The notes below the pieces were generated by a model. That model saw only the letters and a program-made list of their open reading frames with translations. It was not told where the DNA came from and made no database searches. A DNA stretch of 64,000 bases. Origin: Terana coerulea (Eukaryota; Basidiomycota; Agaricomycetes; Polyporales; Phanerochaetaceae). The translations under genes and the position numbers were made by a program. Location of the stretch: positions 186,001-250,000 of the forward strand of contig JAKOGH010000690.1 of NCBI GenBank assembly GCA_024811115.1, written 5' to 3'. Positions within the stretch are counted from its first letter, which is position 1. The number at the start of each line of letters is the position of its first letter. Below, piece by piece: positions 1-11,654 of this stretch.

Positions 1-449
1 TCGACAAAGACAAAGTCGTCTTCGTCCGTCGCAGTTCCCGAGTCAGTGTCGAAGCTGTCGGAGGCAGTGGTGCAAGCGGAAGGTGCCTCGTTGACGGTGG
101 TCGGCAGGTCAGTGGCAGCGTTCACAGGAGTGACAGGCCCAGCGGACGCTTGAGGAGCGACGAAGCCATCGGCGAACTCGAGATAGCCAGCGCCGAAGTC
201 TCCCAAGACGTCCAAGGGAACCTCAGATGCAACTGAAGTGTTGACCAAGAACGAAGTAGCGGTGTTGATGTCTTCGTAGACCGAGAGAACAGAGGCGACG
301 GGAACAAAGAGACCGAGAGAGACTCCAACACGAGCGGCAATGCCGGAGGAGACAAAGGAGACAGTGCCCGACGCGCCCGAGATGTATTCAACATAGGGCG
401 CGATGAGCGTGGTGACAAGCACGACGAGAAGGTCAATGAAGAACAACAT
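1..449 (-). CDS. Hypothetical protein, 5' part only (runs off window start)
   Basis: An open frame of about 149 codons starts at the ATG at 449 (minus strand) and runs off the left edge without a stop. The N-terminus (MLFFIDLLVVLVTTLIAPYV) is strongly hydrophobic and could be a signal peptide or membrane anchor. A small-residue-rich stretch follows, then an acidic Ser/Thr/Asp-rich tail. No family is recognised. Function is unknown; export or membrane location is an inference from the N-terminus. Confidence 0.55.
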   Translation of the reverse strand, partial: MLFFIDLLVVLVTTLIAPYVEYISGASGTVSFVSSGIAARVGVSLGLFVPVASVLSVYEDINTATSFLVNTSVASEVPLDVLGDFGAGYLEFADGFVAPQASAGPVTPVNAATDLPTTVNEAPSACTTASDSFDTDSGTATDEDDFVFV

Positions 450-1090
450 GGTTGTGGTTGAGTGCAGGGGAAGTCAGGTCGCTGTCGTCTCTCTTATACG
501 TCCGCCAGAAGTTGAGTGCCAATTCAGTGTGCTTCGAATGCATCCAGGCTCCGAATCGGGCAGTCGACGGCCCAATTGGGCTCAGCTGCCTCTTTCTCCC
601 TTACGTGGGCGCTTATGTTCGGCGTCCCCCTTCGACAAGGAAAAGGCTGAACATGGGCGTGCGCGCGGAATCATGAACGTCGCCCTCCTCTGCGGACGCC
701 TTGCAGATGGTCGTTGGACACGGAAGAACACGGAGCGGCGCGCTACCACAGTTTAGCGATGACTTTGTGGCGTGCGAACGTGATCTCATCACGGTTCTTG
801 TACCTAACCTTCACAGCTTTACATGCCTGGGGATTGCCGCTGATTTATGTAATGGACGACTGGCTGCATCGAAGAAGTCTGTCAGTACATGTTCATATTA
901 TGAGGAAGCCATACAAGAATTTGTAAAAAGTAGAGTACGTGTGGAATGAGATGGAACTTCTGGGTCCGAAATTGAATGAAGGTACCGTGAAAAATGTGAG
1001 ACAGCGGTGAAAGCGAACGATGAACAACGAAAACAGCGGAGCCGACAGAAGTAACCGAAGAAGAAGCCGACTATGGCAGCCCATATGAGC
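450..1090. other. Intergenic region with no supported gene
   Basis: This stretch lies between the start of the leftmost minus-strand gene and the 3' end of the RRM gene, so it should hold the promoter of the former and the 3' flank of the latter. Only short overlapping frames without recognisable content are seen. Confidence 0.5.
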
Positions 1091-4000
1091 TCACGACAAA
1101 GGACCATTCGACGCCACAGCATTCGGGTACGACCCACTCGCCCTCAGCGGCGGGTGCAAGTACTGCTGCGCGCCAATCGGCGCCGTCTTCATGTGCGGCC
1201 TGGCGTCTCTGCCCCTATGGCTGAAGCTCTGCGACGCCTCGAGCCCGCCTGAGCCCCGCCGGACAAAATGAGGCGGCGAAGCGCGGGTATTGGCATGGTC
1301 GTAGCTCTTGGGGGCCTGGTTGTTGTGAGGCGCGAACGGGGCTTGAGCGTGCGGGTATTGCCAGGACGAACCGGGCCCCTGTGGTGGCTCCTTCCTCATG
1401 AACTGACCCTGGCCGGGGTGCGACGCTCCCCTCGTTCCAGATTGGTTCGGCCCGGGGTACCCAGCTCCACTCCGAAAGGAGGGAAACGAGGAGATAGCGG
1501 CGGACGAAGACGCAGAAAAGGGGACGTATATGGGGCACCGTGAGGGGGCCGGTGCTGCGCTTGGCCCTGCGTGGGAGGATACGAGGACGGAACGGCGGCG
1601 GACATGGGCCAAGTCGGGACGGGATAGTGCCCAGGAACCGCGAGAGCGTGTGGAAGCAGCAGCCGGCGCGGCAGACATGGGTGGTGGGTATGGGTAGTAC
1701 ATCGGCATCGCATGCGGATGCGGCGGATAGGAAGTCCAGGCAGGCGCTGGCTGTGGTATGGGCTGTCCTGCCTGCGGGGCCGGCGCGTGAGGAGGCGGGC
1801 TGTGAGAGGATGGCTGGCCGGTGGTGGACATGTATTGGTTCAGCGCGTCCGGAGGGTACACCGCAATTAAGGTGCCTTGCTCGCTTTCGATGAAGCCCGT
1901 TGGGCGCAACGGAGGCTGAGAGGCGTTCTGTGGGTGAGACATGGGCTGGTTTTGATCGCCTCTAGCCATCGCACCAGGATGTTGGTAGGGCATCTGCTGA
2001 ACCAAGAGCGGCTGATCGGTCAGTAAATTTCATGACCCGATGAGGAAAAATCTGCGGACCTTGTACGCGTACCCCATACCAGCCCATGCATGCTGCATTG
2101 CAGCTGCGGCGTCGCCACCAGTACCACTCTGCGCTGTCTGGTACGGCGAAGGGTAACCCACGTAACCAGGGTGGTACGGCATCGCATACGGATATGGGGA
2201 GTACGGGTGCATCCACGCTTGGGGGTGCACGCCCATAGGATACGGACCAGCTGGTCCCACCATGCCCGGAGTCTGTCGGATGGATGAAGGCGGCGAGGAT
2301 ACAGAATCCGATGCGACACTGGCAGAGCGTTCTTGCAGGTATTCTTCGTACATCGATCCGGAAGTATGCGTAGTAGCGAGAGAAGGATACATCTGTCCGT
2401 GCGGTGCGATGGAGGGAAATGCCGCGTGGGATGTAGAGTCGAATGAATCCACCGCGTTTGGACCGGAATCAGCGTGTACTGGCTTGCGATAAGCGTCCGG
2501 CGTGCTCTCATCGAACAACCCCCGAGACTCGGTACTTGCGTTCTGCACGCGGTCGATGTAGCTCCCAAGCGCGCCTGGCGTATGGCGGTAGGGGCGAGGA
2601 CGAGTCCTGTTGAACTTGTGTCCGCTACGGGCAGGGTTCATTTCGCGAAGCTGCACCCGGATTCGCCGGCCATCGTAAACACGAAGATTCTGGATAGACG
2701 TCAGCATAAGTTATGCTAGATGGTGCAAGGGAATCATATACCTCTCCCATAACCGCGCTTCCACTCTCTTCTGTAGTCATATACTTGACGAACGCGAAAG
2801 CTGAGGTCGCTTGCCCTAAACCTGACTTCAAAAAGTGCGCATACATGGCAAGTTAACGAATGCGTACCAGGCCTGATAAACTGCAGCTCCACAATCTCGC
2901 CGTACTGCCTGAATATATCCCTCACCCTCTCCTCGTGCCATGCATTGGGTCCCACCGCGTCCAGGCCACCGACGAAAATCCACAGGGGGTCAACTTCTCT
3001 GGGCTCGCCCTCGTCACGATCGGTATACTTGCGCTCTCTCCTAGACATAGAGTGCATACTCGTGAACGAATCAGCCCCTCCCATGGCACTTCGCGCACTC
3101 TGAGGAGTGATAGGGAACGAGAAAGCGGACTTCGGCGTCACAGGAGAACCAGAGGCTGCGTCGAACGCTGCCGTCGAGCTTATGCCAGAATCTTGACTCT
3201 GGCGGCGATCGGATATAAGACGACCTGTACGGCTGGAAGAACGCTGCGTTATGGGACCATCGGTTTCAGCCTCAGAAGACATCGTCATCTCAAATGGAGT
3301 GGGAGTGGATGGTTGAACGGACAACGAGGACGAAGGTGAGGCCAACGCCGCCGAGGCTGATTCAAGCCCATCACCTTCCTTGCCGGTGCTGTCCTCGAAA
3401 AGCATGAGCGCCGCAGGTTTGCCGCCTTTCCTGTAGCGAAGAGAAAGGCTCCTTTGACGGAGAGGGGGAAATGCGTATCAGAGAACTCGGGGGTCAACGT
3501 CGAGCTACCGAGAGCCTCATTTCTCGGGCTACGATCGGAGAAAGGGGATGAAGGTCCACCCAGGTGAGGCGATGAATAGATAGGCAACCAAGGCTTCGAG
3601 GAAGGAGATGGCGTGGCATCGGGGTATGAGCTCGAGTTGCCGATCCTAAGTCCTGAAAGGGCGGGTGATAGGCCGGCATGGATGTAGCGCTGATACTCGG
3701 GGGAAGGGAGCCCGTGCGACCGCGACTGCGTCCTGGACCTAGGATGCGGGAAGAAGCGAGGGAAGAAGCCACCATTGGACTGCCAAATCTCGACTCCAAT
3801 CCGGAGCCGCCCTCAGCGTAGAGACGATGCGCCCAGGTCACAGTCAGATGAGGCACATTGCGCAACGCCTGGAAGTAATTCGTCAGTATCCACGTGCAAT
3901 AACAGTGGGGGTGGCGTAACTAACCATGGATGCGCTCATACAGTCTTCTCGATGTTCCCACTTGATCTCCCATATCTTGTCGTCCATTCCGGGAGCTTTC

Positions 4001-5218
4001 GGTCTGTTGTGGGGAGGAATTGGCAACGTGCTTGCAGCCGATGAACTCTCTTTCGTGCCTAGTACGAAAATCAGCCAGCGTTCAGACGTTGTAAAGACAA
4101 CGTATAAGTTACCTTCTGGAGCGAAAACTCCAAAATGCTCTACAGCGCCGAAAGCCGTCGCTATCTTCTGGAGTGTCTGCAAGTGTTTCGGGAAGGTTAG
4201 TAGAATGTCAGTGCCGCCAGAATATACACTCACCTCTCCATCAAATTGCAAAGGGGATATCAATAGCCCTGGGCCACTCAGAACATCTTTTGGATCGTTG
4301 TCGTCGATCGGCGTAGATGTCACAAATTTCCCTTCGAGACAATGCGCGTCGTCGTCGTATGAGACAACGCAGTACCTGCAATCATCAGTTAAGCGCATAT
4401 AGCCAGGTAATAAACATGAGTATGCAAACTTGGAATTGCGCGGCCGGTACAGTCTCATGGCGGAGTGCAACGACGCGGCTCCATCTTGCGCAAAGCTGTC
4501 GCCATCGGAAGAGGCGTCTAGGCCGGAGTTGGGGTAGATAGGGGGCGGGGGCAGTCTGTTTGAACGGTGATATGAGCACACACGTACATACATCGCCAGG
4601 CGAGACTGTTGCCAGTGAAAAGCGGAAATACCTGTACGAGATAAGCAACGTACGAAAGGCACGTGCAGGTTCGTAACGAAGGTACCGTCCGAGGAAAGGT
4701 CGCTGCGAAGTGTTTTGGAGAGTGTCGAGCAACCGAGACGCTGTCGGTGAGTCCTTCAACCGTAAATCAGTATCGTTCGTGTCTGCACAGGGGAAGATAA
4801 TGAACCAACCTCGCACTGTGCAAAGCACAGACCCCGCCCTTGGAGTCGCGGACGACTTTGACGCTCTTGATGTCGGGGTACTCTGAGAAGTGCTCGGAAA
4901 GCAGTCGAGTCAGCTCGCTGTGATCCACGGTCGGACGGCAAGCTGAGATGGCACGTGAGCATGTCGGCACACTATTACATGCGCATGTACACACCTTCCG
5001 ACAAAGATACTGCCGTCGTGAGTGCCCCTCTCGGGTTTGATTACAGTGGGTGTGGAAACGACGACGTCATCCTGGGTGTGTTTGGAGCTAGGACTGTGTG
5101 GTATAGAACCAGCCGTGGAAAGGTCTGTTTGCGCTGGGGGCGACGACGGCGTCGACGACATGAGGGTGTCGTATCGCGTGCCCCACGCGCGTTCCCGGGT
5201 GGCATGCTTGGTGGGCAT
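1091..5218 (-). CDS. Multi-RRM RNA-binding protein
   Basis: A multi-exon minus-strand gene starts at the ATG at 5218 (MPTKHATRERAWGTRYD) and stops at 1091. The first RRM has RNP2 IFVG near 4995-5010 and a following SELTRLLSEHF helix. A middle segment (YRPRNSKF, KIWEIKWEHREDC) looks like a further degenerate RRM. The last RRM has LWIFVGGLDAVGPN as RNP2 and SAFAFVKYMT as RNP1 (about 2960-2790). The C-terminal half is long, low-complexity and Pro/Tyr/Gln-rich. Fungal proteins of this build bind RNA in post-transcriptional control; that role is inferred. One-base frame breaks are suspected near 4930, 4825, 3700 and 3425, so the protein cannot be read straight through. Confidence 0.8.
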
Positions 5219-7078
5219 GACAGTCGGTGTATAATACAAGCACGGCGGCGCACAGAATGAGAGAAGAGGGCGAGTAGAGTATTAATGTGCACCAGACGCT
5301 GTGCGCGGGGTGGTGGTAGTGGAGGACAAGTCCTGGAGGGTCGATTTACTGAGGGATGACGGAAGGCAAGGGATATATTGCAATTCATCTTTGAATTTCT
5401 GACGACTGTGACGAGGCGGGCCCGGTAGCCGCATGTTTCGTCGAGCTTGGAAAGAAGCGGCGTTGAACATTTGATGGCGGTACGCCGGCCGACGTTTGAT
5501 AAAATGGCCAACTGACAGAGTGGCCTACCTTCGGCGCGGTCGCCCTGTACTCTCGGGCACCCCTCACGTCTCCGAGTGCCATCAGCGGAAGTGTTGGCGC
5601 CGCATGCCCATGCGTCGCGCGTCGAATACACGTAACGGTTACGGTACATACATTGCCTAAAAATGCGCGAAGAGTGTGGGCGCATGATGTTGGCGATACA
5701 GCCCCTAGAAAAGAGTGTACCTCCGAGTCCCAATCGACGCGCAATGGCGGATTGGTATGAGCCTGCGACGTCGAAGCTATCTTCTCCCCGCCGGCTTCTC
5801 CGCCACGAAGCTACCAAACGTTCGAGTCAGGGCGTCCCCTCCGGCCGATTAACACCTATTGGGTGCAACGCCATCGCATTCGGACCAGCCCCCCTCCGGA
5901 AAGCTTTGATAGATTGAATTCGGCGGTCGGCCGCAGCAGCACGAGCGGCAGGCAACATGAATATAATCAGCTTTACGCAGCTGTACCATGCCACCAAAGG
6001 CATAGCTCGTGCGCACCGGTAGGAGACTGTATACTGCGAACCGGAGCGTTGGTGCGAAGTCATTGAAGACGAATGTAAAACGTACGACATCAGCGGACAT
6101 ACAGGCTGTGTGACGCGGAAACGACTGCAAAAGAAGGATAAGTCTAATGAGAAACTCCCGAGCAAGGGGCGTCCGATCCAAGGATCTCTGGTAACAGCAG
6201 GCAACGCAGACGCTCGTCAAGCGCTTTGAGGACCCCGAAGCCAGTGCTGACTAACATGCCGCAAAGGAATTTCCATCAATGTGAAGTCTGAACATATAGT
6301 AGACGTGGGTCATCTCAAGGTCATCTATGTACGTCTCTTGAGTACTTGCTACATGTATTTATACATAGAATGCAATCTATAGCCTAGAATTTAGAAATGA
6401 TCATTATAGAGCTGTAATGGATGTCGTTCATCACTGTGGTCATTGAGCTACAGACGAAGACCCCACCCAACTGAGTTACTTGATGGACGGTCACGGTGCT
6501 TAGCATTGACTTCAAGTTATCACAGTATGGGGTCGGAGTTGATACAAATCAAGAGGGCCTTTGGCGGGTACAGATATAGTAAATCAAGAGTACTTGCAAC
6601 TGAGGGCGACGTAACCTCTGGCGACTTGGGGCAGGTCAACGAGTGTACTGCTGGGCAATGGATCAGATATATTACTAAGGCAGGGAGAAGGGTAAGCATG
6701 ATGCAAGGAAAAGGGAGCATCGACATCATGTCTGAGGATTCATGCCGCACAGTATAGTGCACATAGGCATGTGAGGTACTATAGTTGTCTATAGTCAACA
6801 TTTCCTGCGTCGACAAGTTAGTCAGGAGCTTCTTATGCACGACTTTTACGACGTACCGGCATATCCTGCGTCCGATTCAAGTGTCTCTCCATCCTCTTCT
6901 CCACTTATGAACTCATCCGATGAAGCCCATGAGGCGGGCGATGGCGGCTCTGCTGGAAGGCCGGACATAAGAGCCAAGAAACCAAGGAGAGTGTTGCAAG
7001 GACACACGAAACCGGCCAGGTAGTATAACAGCACTTGTAGCTGACCATTCAGCTGCGAAGGTGCTACCTGACCGTCAC

Positions 7079-7105
7079 GGTGAGCAAGGTGAGCCAGGTG
7101 AGCGG
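7079..7105. repeat. Three tandem 9-nt units (ggtgagcNN)
   Basis: Three head-to-tail copies of ggtgagc plus two variable bases are read directly at 7079-7087, 7088-7096 and 7097-7105, inside the gene-poor stretch. Each copy resembles a GT-AG intron donor (GTGAGC). No coding context was found. Confidence 0.7.
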
Positions 7106-8002
7106 AGGTCAGAGCCAAGTCAGAACGGTCGTCTGCCGCGTCGCATCACAGCTGAGCGGACGGATCTGGTTCTGAATCTCGCGTGTCCTGAGGACCCCGT
7201 CCAATAGACGCCAGGGTCCCACCCGGGGTAGTTCGTTACCGAAGATTGTTGGATCGGACGCCCCTTGCTCCCGAGGGAGTATAAACCCCTGCTTCTAATG
7301 GGAAACCCGGTTTCGAGTGATGAGCGCCCAAAAAGACCCCGGACAGCTCCCGGAAATTGCCGCCTGAGAATATGTTTCGGTAAACGCTAGGTCGTATACT
7401 CTGACAGGTAGCGCAAGTATAGATAGCGCATTGAAGTTTCTACATACTCTATTCTATCCTGTGATATATATCTCTTGTCACAGTTGTGGTTCTGCGGTGC
7501 CACAGCATTAAGTACCAGCTGCCGCCGGGATCAACAAGCCATCAGAGCCTTACTACAGTAGACATATATTATAGAAAACATATTAATGCTAACTAGAAGG
7601 TATTCTCGGCATAGTTGGAGTACTAAAGATACTGTTGCCTCCTTTCTGACTGAGCCATAATATATTGAGCAAGCAAACGCTTTTGTTGCACATGCAGATC
7701 ACCCCATCAAAGATCCCGCCTGCTTACCATATATGGAGTGTGCGGAGCGCCACAAGGTCTCCGTGTGTTTTGGACACCAGTTTCATAGCTCGGATAGTTC
7801 ATAGATGTACTTTAAAAATACCAACAAGGTACAAAACACTTTACCGATGTCGACTCTGTACATCTCTAGCACCATACCTTGCTCGCAAATATTTCTGCGG
7901 CCGACGTGGCCTTTGACTCCTTTGCCCATCAGTGTCTGGGGTCGTGGCTGAAGCGCTAAACCCCACTGTGAAAATGTCGACGGGGTTTATGCTGACTAAG
8001 CG

Positions 8003-8019
8003 CTAAACCCGGGGTTTAG
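8003..8019. repeat. Perfect palindrome ctaaaccc-g-gggtttag
   Basis: Two 8-nt arms are perfectly complementary around a single g. Close relatives of the arm (gcgctaaacccc, cggggttt, cagggttt) lie at 7955-8036. An MCB-like acgcgt and a forkhead-like gtaaaca follow at 8020-8030. The cluster is about 720 bp upstream of RPB6. It may be a regulatory site or a relic; neither is shown. Confidence 0.6.
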
Positions 8020-8745
8020 ACGCGTAAACAGGGTTTCTCATTAGACTTATCCGCAAAAGAACGTTACTTGGAAGAAAGACCCGCATGATCGCGACGACAT
8101 ACCTCAGAGTGGCTTGCTTGCGAGTACTCAACGCGCGAGCACTCTGTCGGCACTTTTAACACACGTCAACACATCAACCGTGCGAAAAGCGAGTTCTGGA
8201 CACAGTCGCTCCCGCGAAGGTCCAAACAGCGCAAATCCGTTGACTCTTTCTGTGTGGGATCCACAGATGCGTCATAAATTAAACCTTTTCCGTCTTGGAA
8301 GTCCCTTCCCCCAGACTGTCCCGGAATTCTTTCCTACGAAGGATTTATAACCACTCCTCTCGTGCTGAAGTTCAGTCTCTCCAGCACTGCGAAGTTCGGC
8401 AGCCGCAGGTACGGCCGTAAAACTGCGTCGATAGAGGTGCGTTGGTGGGGGTGGGGGTCGTGGGCGGCGGCGTGCGTCACAGGGAGGGCTGGTTCGAACT
8501 TGGACAAACGACTGTCAACAACCGCGACCACAAATCGGCTTGCGGAAATCTCCGCAAAACTAGCGCCTCACTAAACGCTCGCAGCTCTTCGCAGCTCGGG
8601 TGAGTATAGACGCCTTGAATTCTCCTGTTGTCTTCGACTCTTCGCTGAGTGCCTCGACCACCAACCCACCTTCCTCGTCTCTGTCATCCCGTCCTTCCCT
8701 ACTCAACACTCTGTACTACTAGCTTTCTCTCTCTAATACACTAAA

Positions 8746-9472
8746 ATGTCTGACGACGGCTACGGCGGCGGTGGCGGAGGCGACGACTTTGATTATGACG
8801 CCCCTGGGTGAGTGCGAACCCAGCGTCGGTACACGGACTCACAAACTGAGCACACGTCCACAGATACGGCGAGGAAACCTTCGTACGTCCCTGACCTCCC
8901 ACCCGCCCCGCTCACCCCCTGACCCGCCCCGTGCCGCCGCCTGTGCGTCTTGCAGGACGACAACTACGACCTCCTCGCGCCCGACGCCGCCGCCGCCGAG
9001 GGTGAGGCCGCGGGCGAAAGCGGCGAGCCGGCGCCGTACGACGGCGTGAACGGCGCGCCGCAGGACGTGGACATGGCCGCGGGCGAGCCGGCGCACGACA
9101 TGGGCGGCGCGGAGGGCCACCGCGAGGCGCAGGGCACGGGGGCGTCGGGCCTGCGCGGCGAGCGCGAGGCGAACAAAGTGCGGATCACGACGCCGTACCT
9201 GACCAAGTACGAGCGCGCGCGCGTGCTGGGCACCAGGGCGTTGCAGATCAGGTGCGTCGTGCTACCCTGCCGTGCGGCAGTACGCGATGTTGAACGGATA
9301 CGCCTGCTGCAGCATGAACGCCCCAGTCCTTGTGCCATTGGACGGCGAGACAGACGCGTTGCAAATCGCCATAAAAGAACTCTCGCAACGGAAAATTCCA
9401 CTTACCATACGACGCTATCTCCCAGATGGTAGTTTCGAGGACTGGAGTGTCTCGGAGCTCATCACAGACTGA
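8746..9472 (+). CDS. RPB6: RNA polymerases I, II and III common subunit RPABC2 (RPB6)
   Basis: RPB6 is shared by the three nuclear RNA polymerases, where it anchors the clamp module. Four exons (8746-8807, 8864-8882, 8956-9251, 9313-9472) join cleanly into 178 residues. The N-terminus is Gly/Asp-rich and acidic, as usual for fungal RPB6, and a long Ala/Glu/Gly-rich insert follows. The conserved core is [20 protein letters not shown], then LQISMNAPV and a C-terminus with [15 protein letters not shown]. The splice phases (AG+C across intron 3) restore QISMN exactly. Exon 2 is only 19 nt. This is one of the few multi-exon genes here without a frame break. It converges with the sirtuin gene. Confidence 0.96.
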
Positions 9473-9688
9473 GGTCTTTTCCTTGGGGACGTTCTTTGCT
9501 TACCTGGTTACTTGCGGCTACAGCTGTAGCTTCTGTCGTCTACTACCCTTTACATGCTCAATACTATGCAGTAACGCAATGGAAAGTATCTTAGAGTCCA
9601 GAGTAATATCGGTGAGATACATTAGCTATATACTGATAGTGATACATACAGCAAATCAAGAAACTCCAACTCAGTGGCAGACAGATAC

Positions 9689-11501
9689 TCAGCGGACTTT
9701 GACAGTCGTTGAGCGTGTTCTGCTCTTGACCGAGACCTCTACTTTAGTCTTCCTTGCAGCACCCGGTTTCGTCTGAGAGGCCGAGGGAGCCTTGGAAGAA
9801 GACGGCTTTCGCGCGGTCCCTGCCCTGCTCTTGGGTCTCGGCTGCTCCGAGACGACGTCGACGAGCACCGTGTCCTGCCCAGCGCCCTTCGCGGCGCGTT
9901 TGTTCGTGGCATTCCCGAAGAGCAATCCCCGCACGCCCTCATCGTCCTCGTCCCTGAACGACCGCGATGACGGCGCACGCTTTTTCGACGGGCTGCACTC
10001 GCCGCCGTCGTCCGACGAGTAGTGGCATATTGCGATGTGGCGTTTGCTGGGCGACGGCGGCGGCGACGGCGGCAAGGGGGTCGAGACGGCCAACGACAGG
10101 TCGTCCGGCGCGATGTTCTCCTTCCGCTTCCCTTTGCTCTTCTTCTCTGCGCCCACCCCGTTCAGCTCCTTCATGACCTTGAAGCCGCCCGCGTCGCCCT
10201 TGCCCGACACGGCGTCCAACGTCTGCTGCACCTCCCAGTCGCCCGGCACCAGCCGCTTCCAGTCCTCCGCGACCCGCGCCACCCACTTGTCCGACTCCGC
10301 CTCGACCCAGAAGTCGATGATGCCGTCCCACTCCGCGCCCGGCGGCGTCTTGTTCACGAAGACGACCTTGCCCGCGTGCTGCTTCGCGCTCGTCTTCCCG
10401 ATCGGCGTGCTCTTGGGGGCCGCGGTGCTAAACGCGGGGGCGCGGTGTCGTGCACGCTCCGCGCGAACTCCTTGACGAGCTTCTTGAAGCCGTGCACCTT
10501 GAGCGAGGTGCCCATGATGAGGAGCATGTCGGGGCGGCGGCCCAGGTCCGCGCTCTGGATCGCGCCGATGTCGTCGCCGAGCGGGTGCGGCTCGTCGTAC
10601 AGCACAATCGCCGGCCGCAGCGTCCCGATCTTCAGGGCCCGCGCCGAGCGGCCTCGCGTGCTTTCGCTGCAACAGTTCTTTGTGAGCATGTGGCGCAGAA
10701 GGCCGTCTGCAGGGTGCGACTCACAGCGTGCAACGCAGTCCGGGCAGTCCGGCGGCACGCCGTTGTCGAAGGAGGCTAGGTAGTCGGGCTTGCAGGGGAA
10801 CTCGGCGGAGCAGAATGTGCATCGCACGCGGTGGATGTCGCCGTGCAGCTGGACGTTCCGGACGTCTTTCGCGCGTATGCGCGCCTTGCCCTTTCGGTCC
10901 GCCTTCGCGTGCTCGCTCGAGCTGCCGAGGAGCCCGGCCTGCTCCTCCAGGCCGTCGATGTTCTGTGTGTACGACCGTAGGAGCTTGCGCTTCGCGTCCA
11001 GAGTCTTGAGGAACCGGTGCGTCGGCGATGGAGACGCGCGGTCGATGGACTGCTTCAGTTGAGAGATAAACGTGTAAAACACGGCGGTGGACGTGGCGTC
11101 GCGGAAGAGGCTGGCGTCGAACAAGTCGCGGCCTTTGAGGACGACGTCTGGGTATTGTTGCTTCACGAGCGCATACAGGCCGTCCGACGAGCGGAAATCC
11201 TACGTGAAATTTAGACAAGTGCACGCGATACTCATACGGTTTTTATACGTACAGGTATGCCGCACGAACACGAGATGCCGGCGCCCGTGACGACGACGAT
11301 CTTCTTGCATTTCGCCACGGAGAGCGAGAGGTTGGTCAGCGCGCGTCGTGTCGACGGCTCGGCGTGGCTGTTGTCGAGGCTGAGAGCCACAGGCATCGTG
11401 GTGGGTTCCGCGCGGGGGCCTGCGCGGGCGTGCTGGGCAGGTGTGGCGGGAGGGCCAGAGTGGGAGGGAGAAAGGGAGGTTGGGCTTCCGTCCGGCGCCA
11501 A
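9689..11501 (-). CDS. Class-I sirtuin, NAD+-dependent protein deacetylase (Hst3/Hst4-like)
   Basis: Exon 1 carries the Rossmann motif VVVTGAGIS and ends CGIP. After a 5'-gtacgt intron the next exon starts DFRSSDGLY, rebuilding the sirtuin GAGIS-PDFR core. YTQNIDG and the catalytic-His motif LHGDIHRV follow. Two cysteine pairs (CTFC, CPDC) form the zinc site, and MGTSLKVHG is the late NAD motif. This layout fits Hst3/Hst4-type nuclear deacetylases, which act on histone H3 in yeasts. The tail is basic and Ser/Pro-rich. The frame breaks at a G5 run on the plus strand (10436-10440), after EFARSVHDTA; the frame resumes with VVFVNKTPPGAEWDGIIDF, so one base is probably missing. An alternative start is the ATG at 11396. 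Confidence 0.9.
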
Positions 11502-11654
11502 TTTCGACTTGACCTCTGTTTCGGCGTCTACGCGTCACGTCGCGGTCGCACGCCGCCGCAAACAAGTCAACGAGACGCGTCCAGGCGCCGAGGGATGCGT
11601 TTATGTCATTCGTACAGGGCAAAGGCAGGTAGAAATACAAGTCGGAGAATACAT

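Larger units (their letters stand above)
5219..8745. other. Gene-poor region, partly AT-rich, with possible degenerate repeats
   Basis: About 3.5 kb contains no convincing gene on either strand. The longest frames (about 100 codons, near 6443-6840) overlap on opposite strands and show no family. AT-rich stretches lie near 6280-6440 and 7420-7660. Short direct and inverted repeats occur at 7079-7105, 7504-7590 and 7960-8040. The right end is the promoter of RPB6. A decayed transposon is possible, but no transposase, reverse transcriptase or clear terminal repeat could be read. Confidence 0.5.

Noticed and set aside
7140..7520. A possible solo LTR (TATA-like gagtataaac, terminal tgtcacag-like words)
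   Set aside because: No paired TG...CA ends, target-site duplication or second copy could be found in the window.
8470..8500. A ggttcgaa B-box-like word suggesting a tRNA gene
   Set aside because: No matching A box, acceptor stem or anticodon arm could be drawn around it.
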